A DNA stretch of 64,000 nt from Nocardioides kongjuensis. Lineage in GTDB: Bacteria; Actinomycetota; Actinomycetes; Propionibacteriales; Nocardioidaceae. Position 1 is the stretch's first letter; each line of letters begins with the position of its first letter. Shown piece by piece: positions 8,077-17,671 of this stretch. The notes under the pieces were generated by a model. It saw nothing but the letters and a program-made list of their open reading frames with translations, was not told the DNA's origin and did not search any database. The stretch spans positions 372,001 to 436,000 of the forward strand of contig NZ_JACCBF010000001.1 of the NCBI RefSeq assembly GCF_013409625.1. The letters are read 5' to 3'. The translations under genes were made by a program, and so were the position numbers.

Positions 8077-9705
8077 ATGACCACGCGTGAGGAGGCCGTC
8101 GCGCGACTGACCGCGCCCGGCGCGCCGTACGAGATCCGGGTGGAGGACGTCCGCGGCGAGGACCTCGAGGTCTACGCCCGGCGGCAGCACTCGCTGCGCG
8201 AGCTGCTCGAGGCGTCCCGGGCCTTCGGGGACGCGGAGTACCTGGTGACCCGCGAGCGACGGATCAGCTTCGCCCAGCACCACGACGAGGTCGCCGCGCT
8301 GGCCCACGTGCTGCGCACCGAGCACGGCGTCGGCAAGGGCGACCGGGTGGCGCTGTGCGCGGCCAACTGCCCCGAGTGGATCGTCGGCTTCTGGGCCGCG
8401 GTCTCGCTCGGCGCCGTCGCGGTCGGGATGAACTCGATGTGGGCGCGACCCGAGCTGGCCCACGGCATGGAGCTGACCACCCCGAAGGTCCTCATCGCCG
8501 ACGCGGCCCGCGCCCGGATGGCCGACGGGATGGGCGTCCCGGTCCTCACGGTCGAGGAGGACCTCCCGCGGATCGCCGCCGCCCACCGCGGAGCCGCACT
8601 GCCCGAGCCGGACGGGGAGATCGCCGAGGACGACCCCGCCGTCATCCTGTTCACCAGCGGCACGACCGGCCGCGCCAAGGGAGCGACCCACTCGCACCGC
8701 AACGTCATCGCGGCGGTGTGGTTCCACCTGCTCAACGACGCGATCGCCGCGGAGACGGGCTTCCCGCAGGTCGACCGGCGGTTCCTGCTCGTGACGCCGC
8801 TGTTCCACATCGCCGCGCTCCACAACCTCGCAGTGGTCCGGCTCGTCGTCGGCGACACGGCCGTGCTGCACCTCGGCAGGTTCGACATCGAGCAGGTGCT
8901 GCGGCTGGTCGAGTCGGAGCGGGTCACCAACTGGGGCGCGATGCCGACCATGCTCAGCCGGATCGTCGAGCTCGGTGACCGGCTCGCGGACTTCGACCTC
9001 TCGTCGCTGCGCAGCATCTCGGTCGGCAGCGCGCCCTCCTCGCCCGAGCTCAAGGAGGCGCTGCGCAAGGCGCTGCCCGGGGCGGGGCGGTCGCTGGGGA
9101 CGACGTACGGGCTCACCGAGTCGAGCACCGCCGCCACCCTGGCACTGGCCGCCGAGCTCGCCGCCGATCCCTCGACCGTGGGCCGCACCGTGCCGACGAT
9201 GCAGGTCGAGATCCGCGACACCGCCGGGCGGCCCGTGCCCGACGGCGTCGAGGGGGAGATCCACCTGCGGGGCGCCCAGATGATGCTCGGCTACTGGGGG
9301 AACCCCGAGGCGACCGCAGCCTCGACCGCCCCGCACGGATGGTTCCGCACCGGCGACCTGGGCCACCTCGCCGACGGTCAGCTGCACATCGCGAGCCGGC
9401 GCTCCGACCTGATCCTGCGCGGCGGAGAGAACGTCTACCCCGCCGAGGTCGAGGACCGGATCGTCGCCCACCCCGCGGTGCGCGAGTGCATCGTGATGGG
9501 CATCCCCGACCCCGACTACGGACAGGGCGTCGCCGCTGTCGTGGTGCTGCACCCCGGGGCGCAGGTCTCCCAGGAGGAGCTGTGCGCCCACACGCTCGCC
9601 GGCCTCGCCCGCTACAAGGTGCCCACCCGCTGGCAGATCACGCTCGAGGAGCTGCCCCGCAACGCGACCGGGAAGGTCAACCGCCGCGACGTCCGCCTCG
9701 TCTGA
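8077..9705 (+). CDS. Acyl-CoA synthetase (FadD-type)
   Basis: 542 residues of the class I adenylate-forming superfamily: P-loop-like FTSGTTGRAKGATHSH near residue 192, aromatic motif YGLTESS, RTGDLGHLADG, the hinge RRSDLILRGGENVYP, and the A10-type Lys in PRNATGKVNRR. It activates a carboxylic acid to the CoA thioester with ATP. The ATG is preceded by a purine-rich GAGGAGAGGCAGAGG. An alternative in-frame GTG at 8029 overlaps the SDR stop as GTGA and would add 16 residues. It probably performs the entry step of the pathway encoded by neighbouring genes. Confidence 0.9.
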   Translation: MTTREEAVARLTAPGAPYEIRVEDVRGEDLEVYARRQHSLRELLEASRAFGDAEYLVTRERRISFAQHHDEVAALAHVLRTEHGVGKGDRVALCAANCPEWIVGFWAAVSLGAVAVGMNSMWARPELAHGMELTTPKVLIADAARARMADGMGVPVLTVEEDLPRIAAAHRGAALPEPDGEIAEDDPAVILFTSGTTGRAKGATHSHRNVIAAVWFHLLNDAIAAETGFPQVDRRFLLVTPLFHIAALHNLAVVRLVVGDTAVLHLGRFDIEQVLRLVESERVTNWGAMPTMLSRIVELGDRLADFDLSSLRSISVGSAPSSPELKEALRKALPGAGRSLGTTYGLTESSTAATLALAAELAADPSTVGRTVPTMQVEIRDTAGRPVPDGVEGEIHLRGAQMMLGYWGNPEATAASTAPHGWFRTGDLGHLADGQLHIASRRSDLILRGGENVYPAEVEDRIVAHPAVRECIVMGIPDPDYGQGVAAVVVLHPGAQVSQEELCAHTLAGLARYKVPTRWQITLEELPRNATGKVNRRDVRLV

Positions 9706-9740
9706 CCTGGTCTCAATCCCCCCAACCGAAGGAGATCGCC

Positions 9741-11339
9741 ATGTCCACCCATGTCCCGGGACTGCGTCGTGCCGCCGCTGTCGTCGTGGTCGCGACGCTG
9801 CTCGTGAGCGGATGCGCGTCCGAGGAGGAGAAGGAGCCACGTGGTCAGGGCAAGGCCCTGGCCGAGGGCTTCCGCAACGTCGACGACGGCGGCGAGCCCG
9901 TCGACGGCGGCACCCTGACGTACGGCGCCTACACCGAGCCCGCGTCGCTCGACCCGACCGTGACCATCGCGGCCGCGACTACGGGTGGCATCGAGATGGC
10001 CAACATCTACGACACGCTGCTCAGCTTCGACCCCGGGAAGCAGGAGTTCGTGCCCCGGCTGGCGAAGGCGATCGAGCACGACGCCGACTACACGACCTGG
10101 ACGCTCACGCTGCGTGACGGCGTCACCTTCTCCGACGGCACGCCGCTCGACGCCGACGCCGTGGTCTGGAGCCAGCAGCGCTACGCCGCCGCGAAGGCGC
10201 CGGAGACCGCGCTGTGGGCGGGCAACGTCACCTCGGCCACCGCCACCGACGCGCACACGGTCACCTACGAGCTGGCCCGCCCGTGGCCGCTGTTCCCGGG
10301 CATCCTGAGCACCGGTCCCGGCATGGTCGTGGCGAGGTCGTCGGTGGGGGCCGACGGCAGCTTCAAGCCCGTCGGGGCCGGTCCGTTCACGCTCGGCGAC
10401 TGGAAGCACGGCGAGTCCCTCGAGCTCGAGGCCCGCGACGACTACTGGGACGGCGCCCCGCACGTGGACAGCGTGAGGATGGCGTTCCTCGGCGACCAGC
10501 GCACCAGCCTGGACTCGCTCGAGGGTGGCGACATCGACGCCGCGCTCGTCCGCGACCCCGACCTCGTCGACGAGGTGCTCGAGGAGAAGCTGCCGGCGTA
10601 CGTGAACATGCGCGCGGCCAGCAACGTCGCCATCATCAACGCCTCCGAGGGCGCTGCCGGCCACGACGTGCGGGTCCGCAGGGCGATCGCCCTGGCGATC
10701 GACCCCGACCTGATGCGGGAGCGGATGTTCGGCGGCACCGGCATCGCGTCGTCCGACCTGTTCCCCGACTACTCCGTGTGGCACACCGACGCGGCGGGGC
10801 TGCGGCCCGACCGCGCGGAGGCGACGAAGCTCGTCGAGGAGGCCAAGGCCGACGGCTGGGACGGCGTGATCCGGTACGTCGACGGCACCGACCCCGCGTC
10901 GCGGGCCGCCACCCAGGCGGTGAAGGCGTCGCTGGAGGCGGTCGGGATGACCCTCGACCCGAAGCCGGCGCGCACGATCTCCGAGCAGATCACCCGGATC
11001 GCGGTCGAGCGTGACTACGACCTCGCCGGCTGGAGCATCAACTTCGTGGAGGCCGACCCGTTCGCCCGGATGTACGCCACGATGCACAGCGGCGGGACCC
11101 AGACCTACGGGATGTACACCAGCCCGGCCATGGACGAGCACATCGCCGCCTTCCAGGCCGCGACCACGAAGGACGACCAGCTCGCTGCGATCACCGCCCT
11201 CCAGGAGCAGGTCAACGAGGACGTCCCGTTCGTCACCTTCGGCCCGTTCTCCGAGCTGAGCGTGTGGACCACGAAGGTCCACGGCATCACCGGCGGCGCG
11301 AACTCGATGATCCTGCTCGACGACGCGTGGCTCGGCTGA
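9741..11339 (+). CDS. Family 5 solute-binding lipoprotein
   Basis: 532 residues. N-terminal basic stretch, hydrophobic core and lipobox LVSGC (Cys about 29) predict a lipoprotein. The rest is a family 5 extracellular binding protein, with EPASLDPT, IYDTLLSFD, WTLTLRDGVTFSDGTPLDADAV and PVGAGPFTL segments. Such proteins deliver peptides or other ligands to ABC permeases, but no permease or ATPase gene lies in the window. The ATG follows AAGGAGATCGCC. A second homologue is encoded at 14565. It probably captures the substrate of this operon outside the cell. Confidence 0.9.
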   Translation: MSTHVPGLRRAAAVVVVATLLVSGCASEEEKEPRGQGKALAEGFRNVDDGGEPVDGGTLTYGAYTEPASLDPTVTIAAATTGGIEMANIYDTLLSFDPGKQEFVPRLAKAIEHDADYTTWTLTLRDGVTFSDGTPLDADAVVWSQQRYAAAKAPETALWAGNVTSATATDAHTVTYELARPWPLFPGILSTGPGMVVARSSVGADGSFKPVGAGPFTLGDWKHGESLELEARDDYWDGAPHVDSVRMAFLGDQRTSLDSLEGGDIDAALVRDPDLVDEVLEEKLPAYVNMRAASNVAIINASEGAAGHDVRVRRAIALAIDPDLMRERMFGGTGIASSDLFPDYSVWHTDAAGLRPDRAEATKLVEEAKADGWDGVIRYVDGTDPASRAATQAVKASLEAVGMTLDPKPARTISEQITRIAVERDYDLAGWSINFVEADPFARMYATMHSGGTQTYGMYTSPAMDEHIAAFQAATTKDDQLAAITALQEQVNEDVPFVTFGPFSELSVWTTKVHGITGGANSMILLDDAWLG

Positions 11340-11347
11340 GCTCCGCG

Positions 11348-12793
11348 ATGACCACCGGCCAGGAGGCCCGGGAGGACCGTTGGGTCCTCCCGGGCATCCT
11401 GCTCGTCACGACCGTCACCGGCGTCGTCGGCAGCCTCGGCACGCCGCTCGTCACCGGCATCGCCCGGACCGAGGGCGTCTCGCTGGTCACGGCGCAGTGG
11501 GCGATCACCGCCACCCTGGTCACCGCGGCCGTGGTCTGCCCGGTCGTCGGACGGATCGGTGCCGGACGACGGCGGCGGCCGGCGCTGCTGGGCTGCCTGG
11601 TGCTCGTCGTGGTCGGCACCGCGCTGGGCGCGCTGCCGCTCGGGTTCGGCCCGCTGCTGGTCGGCCGCGTCCTGCAGGGCCTCGCGTTCGCGATCGTTCC
11701 CCTGGCGTTCTCGATCGCCCGTAGCGAGCTCCCCGAGGAGAAGGTGCGCGGTGCGGTCGCGGCGATCTCGGTCGCCAACGTCACCGCTGCCGGTCTGGGG
11801 TTCCCGGTCACCGCGTTCGTCGCGACCGTCGCCGGCACGAAGGGCGCCTTCGGCTGGGCCTGCGCGCTGGCCGTCGCCGCGCTCGTCGTCGCGCTGCTCG
11901 TGGTGCCCGACAGCGACGAGGACGCGCCCCGCGGCGTCGACTGGTTCGGCGCGGTCCTGCTCAGCAGCGCCACCGCCGCGGTGCTCCTCGCCGTCACCCA
12001 GGCGAAGGCCTGGGGGGCCACGTCACCGCCGACCCTCGGGCTGTTGGGCGGCGGCGTGCTGGCGTACGGCGCCTGCGGCTGGTGGTTGCTGCGAGCCGAG
12101 CGGCCGCTGGTCGACCTGCGAGTGGCGGTCCGCCCCGGCGTGCTGGTCGCCAACGCGTGCGGGCTGCTCGCCGCGCTCGGCATGTTCGTGCTGCTGTCGG
12201 TGTCGATGATCCTCGTGCAGACCACCGAGGAGCACGGCTACGGCCTCGGCCGGTCCGTCGCCGTGGCCGGGCTGATGCTCACGCCGTACGCCGTGACCAG
12301 CGTCCTCGGATCGCGGATCGCCCTGTGGCTGGGGCGATTCGTGCCGCCCGACGTGGTGCTGGCCTGCGGCTGCCTGCTGTTCGCCGTCGCCAACCTCGCG
12401 CTCGCCCTCGGCCACGACGCGCTGTGGAAGGTGACCCTCGCCGTCGTGATCGGCGGCTTCGGCAGCGGGATGACCTTCAACTCGATGCCGTGGCTGATGG
12501 TGCGCTTCGTGCCGCCGGCGGAGACCGGGAGCGCGCTCAGCCTCAACCTGGTCCTGCGCTTCCTCGGCATGTCGACGGGCAGCGCGCTGGCGCTGGCCGT
12601 GCTGGCCGCGTTCGCCGCCAGCGGGCGGCAGACCAGTGAGTCCGGCTTCGTCGCCGGGGGCCTGGCCGGAGCGGCCCTCTCGCTCCTCGCCGCCGTCACC
12701 TGCCTGGTCCTGGGGCGGACCCGGCGCACCGAACCCGAGACACCAGAGAGAATCGAGACGCCGACGGGACCGTCGGCCGAGGAGAGAGTGTGA
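11348..12793 (+). CDS. MFS transporter, DHA2-like
   Basis: 481 residues with about 14 predicted hydrophobic helices, starting TMS1 near residue 12. The loop GRIGAGRRRRPALLG between TMS2 and TMS3 and GRVLQGLAFAIVPLA (TMS4) fit the DHA2 drug:H+ antiporter family. The ATG is eight bases after the binding-protein stop. The stop overlaps the next start as TGATG. Within this operon it may import the substrate or export a by-product; family membership alone does not give direction. Confidence 0.85.
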   Translation: MTTGQEAREDRWVLPGILLVTTVTGVVGSLGTPLVTGIARTEGVSLVTAQWAITATLVTAAVVCPVVGRIGAGRRRRPALLGCLVLVVVGTALGALPLGFGPLLVGRVLQGLAFAIVPLAFSIARSELPEEKVRGAVAAISVANVTAAGLGFPVTAFVATVAGTKGAFGWACALAVAALVVALLVVPDSDEDAPRGVDWFGAVLLSSATAAVLLAVTQAKAWGATSPPTLGLLGGGVLAYGACGWWLLRAERPLVDLRVAVRPGVLVANACGLLAALGMFVLLSVSMILVQTTEEHGYGLGRSVAVAGLMLTPYAVTSVLGSRIALWLGRFVPPDVVLACGCLLFAVANLALALGHDALWKVTLAVVIGGFGSGMTFNSMPWLMVRFVPPAETGSALSLNLVLRFLGMSTGSALALAVLAAFAASGRQTSESGFVAGGLAGAALSLLAAVTCLVLGRTRRTEPETPERIETPTGPSAEERV

Positions 12794-14448
12794 TGGAGAC
12801 CTTCGCGCAGATCGTGGCGAGCCGGACCGATGACGACAAGCCGGGCCTGCTCTTCGAGGACCGGCAGTGGACCTGGGCCGAGGTGGTCGGTGAGGGAGCC
12901 GCGCGCGCCGCGGCGCTGCGGGCCGCCGTACCCGCGCCCGAGGGCCGCCAGGTCCACGTCGGGGTGCTGCTCGAGAACGTCCCCGACTACGTCTTCTGGA
13001 TCGCTGCGGCCTCGCTCGCCGACGCCGTCGTGGTCGGCCTCAACGCCAGCCGCAGCGGCCCCGAGATCGCCCAGGACGCCCGGCACGCCGACGTCGACGT
13101 GGTCGTCACCGAGGCCCGGCTGCGGCACCTCGCCTCCGACCTGGCCGGCGTGCCGGTGCTGGACGTCGACGACGACGCGTACGGCGAGTGGCTCGCACCG
13201 TACCGCGACGCCCCGGTGCCCGGCACCGCCGCGCTGCCCGGGCCGGACCACCTCGCGATGCTGCTGTTCAGCTCCGGCTCGACCGGTGCGCCGAAGGCGG
13301 TGGTGGTCGGCCAGGGTCGGCTCGGCCGGCTCACCCAGGCGATCGTCGGACGGGTCCGGATGCGCCGGGACTCGGTGACCTACCTGTGCATGCCGCTGTT
13401 CCACGGCAACGCGGTGATGATGAACCTCGCGCCCGCGATGGCGACCGGCGCCACGGTGACGATGACCCGCAAGTTCTCGGCGAGCGCGTTCGCGGACGAC
13501 ATCCACCGTCACGGCGCCACCTACGTCAACTACGTGGGCCGCGCACTGTCCTACGTCCTCACCCGCCCCGAGGACCCGCGCGACCGCACGAGCACGCTGG
13601 AGCTGGCCTTCGGCACCGAGGCCTCCGAGGCCGACGTCGCGCGCTTCACCGAGCGCTTCGGCTGCGAGGTGATGGAGGGCTACGGCCTCAGTGAGGGCGT
13701 GTTCCGGATCAACCGCACCCCCGACACCCCGGTCGGCTCGCTCGGCCTGCCCGCCGGCGGGGTCGACGTCCGGGTCCTCGACGAGGACACGGGGGAGGAG
13801 TGCCCCCGCGCGCGGTTCGACGCGCAGGGCCGGCTGGTCGACGGCGCGGCCGTCGGGCAGATGGTCGCCGTCGGCATGGCCGGCGCCTTCGAGGGCTACT
13901 ACAAGAACCCCGGCGCCATGGCCGACCGGGTGCGCGGCGACGACTTCTGGTCCGGCGACCTCGCCTACCGCGACGAGGCCGGGTTCTTCTACTTCGCCGG
14001 CCGCTCCTCGGACTGGCTGCGCGTCGACAGCGAGAACTTCTCCGCGGCGCCGGTCGAGCGCGTCGTCCAGCGCCTCCCGTGGATCGCGGCGGCACCGGTG
14101 TACGCCGTGCCCGACCCGCGCACGGGCGACAACGTGATGGTCGCCGTCGACCTCGAGCCCGGCGCCACCTTCGACCCGGCGGCCTTCGGCGAGCACCTCG
14201 CCGCCCAGCCGGACTTCGGCGCCAAGTGGTGGCCGACGTACGTCCGCGTCGTCGACACGATGCCACTCACCGGGAGCGGCAAGATCGACAAGGCGCCGCT
14301 GCGTCGCGCGGCGTGGAACACCACCGACCCGGTGTGGGTGCGGGTCGGCCGGACCGCGGAGTTCCAGCTCCTCGACGACGCCGGCCGCGACGCGATCGAG
14401 AAGGAATTCGTCGAGCAGGGACGCCAGGCGCTGCTGCCTGCCCGCTGA
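12793..14448 (+). CDS. Acyl-CoA ligase (class I adenylate-forming)
   Basis: 551 residues. Motifs: LLFSSGSTGAPKAVVVG near 157, GYGLSEGV, WSGDLAYRDEAGFFYF, RSSDWLRVDSENF and a C-terminal catalytic Lys in SGKIDKAPLRR. The ATG overlaps the MFS stop (ATGA-type) and has a GAGGAGAGAG upstream; a GTG one codon earlier is possible. It resembles FadD17-like or carnitine-CoA-ligase-like enzymes more than the 8077 ligase. It probably activates a different acid or later intermediate of the same pathway. Confidence 0.88.
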   Translation: METFAQIVASRTDDDKPGLLFEDRQWTWAEVVGEGAARAAALRAAVPAPEGRQVHVGVLLENVPDYVFWIAAASLADAVVVGLNASRSGPEIAQDARHADVDVVVTEARLRHLASDLAGVPVLDVDDDAYGEWLAPYRDAPVPGTAALPGPDHLAMLLFSSGSTGAPKAVVVGQGRLGRLTQAIVGRVRMRRDSVTYLCMPLFHGNAVMMNLAPAMATGATVTMTRKFSASAFADDIHRHGATYVNYVGRALSYVLTRPEDPRDRTSTLELAFGTEASEADVARFTERFGCEVMEGYGLSEGVFRINRTPDTPVGSLGLPAGGVDVRVLDEDTGEECPRARFDAQGRLVDGAAVGQMVAVGMAGAFEGYYKNPGAMADRVRGDDFWSGDLAYRDEAGFFYFAGRSSDWLRVDSENFSAAPVERVVQRLPWIAAAPVYAVPDPRTGDNVMVAVDLEPGATFDPAAFGEHLAAQPDFGAKWWPTYVRVVDTMPLTGSGKIDKAPLRRAAWNTTDPVWVRVGRTAEFQLLDDAGRDAIEKEFVEQGRQALLPAR

Positions 14449-14564
14449 GTGGGAATCACGCCGACTCGTGGGGTTCGCGCCTTCCTAGTGTGACGCCACG
14501 CACAGGCCACCGGGGGCCTGCAGGCGCCCGACAGCCCCAGTACGAGACCCACCTGGAGTGAACA

Positions 14565-16184
14565 GTGAAGACACGCATTTCCGTGCGCACGCGGATGGCC
14601 GCGGCCCTGTGTGCGACCGCTCTCGCCGCCACGGCCTGCGCCAGCAGCGATGACGGGGACAAGGAGTCCTCGGGCGCACAGGCGTCGCCGAAGGACCTGT
14701 ACAAGGACGGGATCGTCAACCCGGAGAAGGACCCGGGCACGCCGGTCGACGGGGGCACCCTGCGGATGGCGGAGTACTCCGAGGCGGTCGTCCTCGACCC
14801 GACGAAGACGTACCCGACGGGCTCGACCGGGCTCAACGTGATGGCGTCGATCTACGACACCCTGATGCGCTACAACCCCGAGACCAAGGGCTACGACCCT
14901 CAGCTGGCCGAGTCGCTCGCCACCGATGACAACGTCACCTGGACGCTCGGGCTGCGCGACGGCGTGAAGTTCACCGACGGCACACCGCTCGACGCGGACG
15001 CCGTCGTCGCCAGCATCCAGCGCTTCATCACCAACCGCGGCCTGCACGGCCAGATCCTCGGCGCCAACCTGAAGTCGATGGTCGCGACCGACAAGTCGAC
15101 CGTCACCTTCACCTTCAACGGCGCGTGGGCCCGCTTCCCCAGCCTGCTCGCAGCCGGCCCGGGCCTGATCCTGGCCCCGGCGGCGTACGCCGACCCGGCG
15201 AGCTTCAAGCCCATCGGCGCCGGCCCGTTCGTGCTCGAGAGCCAGTCGCCCGGTGAGAAGACCGTGGTGAAGGCCAACGAGGACTACTTCGGCGGCCGCC
15301 CGCACCTCGACAAGATCGAGTTCCTCCAGCTCGGTCCCGACCAGACCAAGCTCGAGTCCCTCGAGGCAGGCGAGGTCGACGCGGTCTACGTGGGGAGCGA
15401 GAAGGTCGTCAAGGACCTGGTCGCCAAGGGCTACACCGGCAACATGAGCGCCGTCAGCGGCGTGCCGACGATCAACTTCAACCACCGCGAGGGCACGGCC
15501 ACGGCCGACGTCCGCGTGCGCCAGGCGATCGAGCTGGCCTTCGACGCCAAGACGTTCCTCAAGCGCACCACCGGCAGCGACCTGCTCGCCGACCGCGGCC
15601 TGATGGGCGCGAACTCGATCTGGGACACCGGCGTCGAGCCGGTCGAGACCGATGCGGCCGCCGCGAAGAAGCTGGTCGACGAGGCCAAGGCCGACGGCTT
15701 CGACGGCAAGCTCCACTACGTCGGTCTCAGCGACGCCGCCTCCAAGTCCGGTGCCGTGGCCATCAAGGCGATGCTCGACGCGGTCGGCTTCGACGTCCAG
15801 CTCGACCTGGTCTCCGCCGTGGGCGACGTCGTCAAGAAGGTGTACGTCGACGGCGACTTCGACCTCGCCCGCGGCTCCAACAGCATCCCGGACTCCGACC
15901 CGTACGCCGCCCTCGACACGGCGATGGACAGCACCTCGGGCGCCAACCCGGGCCGCTACGCCAGCCCGGAGATGGACGGCCTGCTCGCCGAGCTGCGTGC
16001 TGCCAACGGTCCCGAGGAGGGCGACGCGACCCTCGCCGAGATCGAGGAGCTGTGGAAGAAGGACGCGGTCTACCTCAACGTGGGCTTCGGCGGCTTCCTC
16101 GAGGCGTGGAACAAGAACGTGCACGGCATCACGCCGACCACGCAGACCGCGGTCCTGTTCGACGACGCGTGGATCAGCAAGTGA
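14565..16184 (+). CDS. Family 5 solute-binding lipoprotein, second copy
   Basis: 539 residues from GTG (GGAG nine bases upstream). Signal peptide with C-region LAATACAS gives a permissive lipobox with Cys near residue 26. The family 5 binding-protein body is evident from YDTLMRYNPETKGYDPQLA, WTLGLRDGVKFTDGTPLDAD and PIGAGPFVLES. It is clearly a paralogue of the 9741-11339 product. A 116-base gap before it may carry its own promoter, so it could be expressed more strongly than the upstream genes. No ABC permease is nearby. A strong hairpin follows. Confidence 0.9.
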   Translation: MKTRISVRTRMAAALCATALAATACASSDDGDKESSGAQASPKDLYKDGIVNPEKDPGTPVDGGTLRMAEYSEAVVLDPTKTYPTGSTGLNVMASIYDTLMRYNPETKGYDPQLAESLATDDNVTWTLGLRDGVKFTDGTPLDADAVVASIQRFITNRGLHGQILGANLKSMVATDKSTVTFTFNGAWARFPSLLAAGPGLILAPAAYADPASFKPIGAGPFVLESQSPGEKTVVKANEDYFGGRPHLDKIEFLQLGPDQTKLESLEAGEVDAVYVGSEKVVKDLVAKGYTGNMSAVSGVPTINFNHREGTATADVRVRQAIELAFDAKTFLKRTTGSDLLADRGLMGANSIWDTGVEPVETDAAAAKKLVDEAKADGFDGKLHYVGLSDAASKSGAVAIKAMLDAVGFDVQLDLVSAVGDVVKKVYVDGDFDLARGSNSIPDSDPYAALDTAMDSTSGANPGRYASPEMDGLLAELRAANGPEEGDATLAEIEELWKKDAVYLNVGFGGFLEAWNKNVHGITPTTQTAVLFDDAWISK

Positions 16185-16214
16185 GCTGACCTCGCCTGAT
16201 CAGCACCGACCCCT

Positions 16215-16252
16215 ACGGTGTCCCGGACGTCTCCCGACGTCCGGGACACCGT
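16215..16252 (+). terminator. Strong hairpin terminator ending the degradation operon
   Basis: Perfect 16-base-pair stem (16215-16230 with 16237-16252) around a six-base loop, 31 bases after the second binding-protein stop. No T-run follows, as is usual in high-GC actinobacteria. It separates the long operon from the SnoaL-like gene. Confidence 0.85.
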
Positions 16253-16276
16253 CCGTCGTATCGAGAGGACCCCACC

Positions 16277-16690
16277 ATGGACGACCGTGCCGCACTGATC
16301 GAGCGCCTGGCCGAGATCGCTGCCGCCATCGACGGGCGCGACTGGGAGACCATCGCCGGCGCGTTCACCCCCGACGCCCACGGCTACGGCAAGGACGGCG
16401 GCCCCGACGCCATCGTCGCGCAGATGCGGGCCCACCTCGACGGCGTCGGCGCGACCCAGCACCTGCTCGGCAACCACCGGGTCGAGGTCGACGGCGACCG
16501 GGCGCGCACCCTCACCTACGCCCGCGTCCACCACGTCGGCGCCGGACCGATGGCGGGCTCGTTCTACGAGTGCATGGGCGAGTACGACGACCGCTGGGTC
16601 CGCCACGGCGACGCCTGGCTGCTCAGCCGGCGAAGCTTCGAGATCCGGATCGGGCTCGGCGACTTCGCGGTGCTCCGCGGCGCCGACTGA
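16277..16690 (+). CDS. SnoaL-like / NTF2-fold protein
   Basis: 137 residues. Pattern of a helical N-terminus (ALIERLAEIAAAIDGRDW), a short acidic/aromatic segment and long beta strands (HRVEVDGDRARTLTYARVH, GEYDDRWVRHGDAWLLSRRSF) typical of the SnoaL_4/NTF2-like superfamily. Members act as small isomerases, hydratases or cyclases, or as scavenging proteins; no specific function can be read. A GAGAGG lies upstream of the ATG. It follows the operon terminator and converges with the LysR gene, three bases from that gene's stop. Confidence 0.78.
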   Translation: MDDRAALIERLAEIAAAIDGRDWETIAGAFTPDAHGYGKDGGPDAIVAQMRAHLDGVGATQHLLGNHRVEVDGDRARTLTYARVHHVGAGPMAGSFYECMGEYDDRWVRHGDAWLLSRRSFEIRIGLGDFAVLRGAD

Positions 16691-16693
16691 TCC

Positions 16694-17599
16694 TCAACCG
16701 CCCGAGGGCCGCACCCCGTCGAACGCCGCCAGCACCGCGCGCACCGCGGGGGAGTCGGCCATCGTGCGCCGGTGCAGCGCGTCGACCAGGCGCACCGGCT
16801 CCGGCTCGGCCACCGGAACGGCGACCAGGTCCTCACCGAGCGCCGCGCGCCCCATCCGCGGGACCAGCGCGACCCCGAGCCCGGCGCGCACCAGCGCCAG
16901 GTGGGACTCGAACTCCGCGGAGACGTGGGCGATCCGGGGCGGCCGGCCGGTGCCGTCGTACATCCGCGAGAGCCACTGCCGGCAGATCGTGCCCTCCGGC
17001 GTCGCGATCCAGCCGACGTCGACGAGGTCGTGCGGCGTCACTCGCGAGCGGGCGGCCAACGGGTCGTCGCGGTGCACGATCAGGTCGGCGACGTCGCCGT
17101 GCAGGGCAGTGGCGGCGACGTGGTCGGGCACGGCGAGCGGGACCCCACCCCAGCGGTGCACGATCCCGAGCTCGACCTGACCGCTGGCCACCAGCTCGAC
17201 GACGTCCCACGGCTCGGCCTCGCGCAGGGTGAGGGTCAGGCCGGGATGGGCGTCGCGCAGGCTGCGCGCGATCGGTGCGACCAGGCCGCGCATCGCGGTG
17301 GAGAACGCGGCCAGCCGCAGCCGCCCGGCGACCACGCCGGCGCGCTCCTGCAGCCTCGCCTCGAGCTGCTCGAGGTCGGCGAGGACCTGTTCGCCGGCGT
17401 CGACGAGGTGCTGGCCGTGGCTGGTCAGCATCACGCCACGACCCACGCGCTCGAGCAGCGGGACGCCGGTCTGCTTCTCCAGGCGCTTGACCTGCTGCGA
17501 GATGGCGCTGGGCGTGTAGCCGGTCGCCGCCGCGGCCCCGACCACCGACCCGTGGGTGGCGACGGCGCGGAGTCCGGCGAGCGCGTCCAGGTCGATCAT
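16694..17599 (-). CDS. LysR-family transcriptional regulator
   Basis: 301 residues. N-terminal winged helix-turn-helix: LRAVATHGSVVGAAAATGYTPSAISQQVKRLE, then a coiled linker helix and a periplasmic-binding-like effector domain. It is divergent from the EamA-type transporter at 17672 with a 72-base gap, the usual arrangement for a LysR protein controlling an exporter gene. A TAGCGT -10-like box ends six bases before the ATG, suggesting a leaderless transcript. Effector unknown. Confidence 0.92.
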   Translation of the reverse strand: MIDLDALAGLRAVATHGSVVGAAAATGYTPSAISQQVKRLEKQTGVPLLERVGRGVMLTSHGQHLVDAGEQVLADLEQLEARLQERAGVVAGRLRLAAFSTAMRGLVAPIARSLRDAHPGLTLTLREAEPWDVVELVASGQVELGIVHRWGGVPLAVPDHVAATALHGDVADLIVHRDDPLAARSRVTPHDLVDVGWIATPEGTICRQWLSRMYDGTGRPPRIAHVSAEFESHLALVRAGLGVALVPRMGRAALGEDLVAVPVAEPEPVRLVDALHRRTMADSPAVRAVLAAFDGVRPSGG

Positions 17600-17671
17600 G
17601 CAGCAACGCTACATCGTTCACGGCAGATCTGTTTGCTGGTGCTTCAAGGTTGCGGCCGGGACGATGGACGC

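Noticed and set aside
16277..16690. Dedicated polyketide cyclase
   Set aside because: SnoaL fold alone is not specific and there are no polyketide synthase genes in the window.
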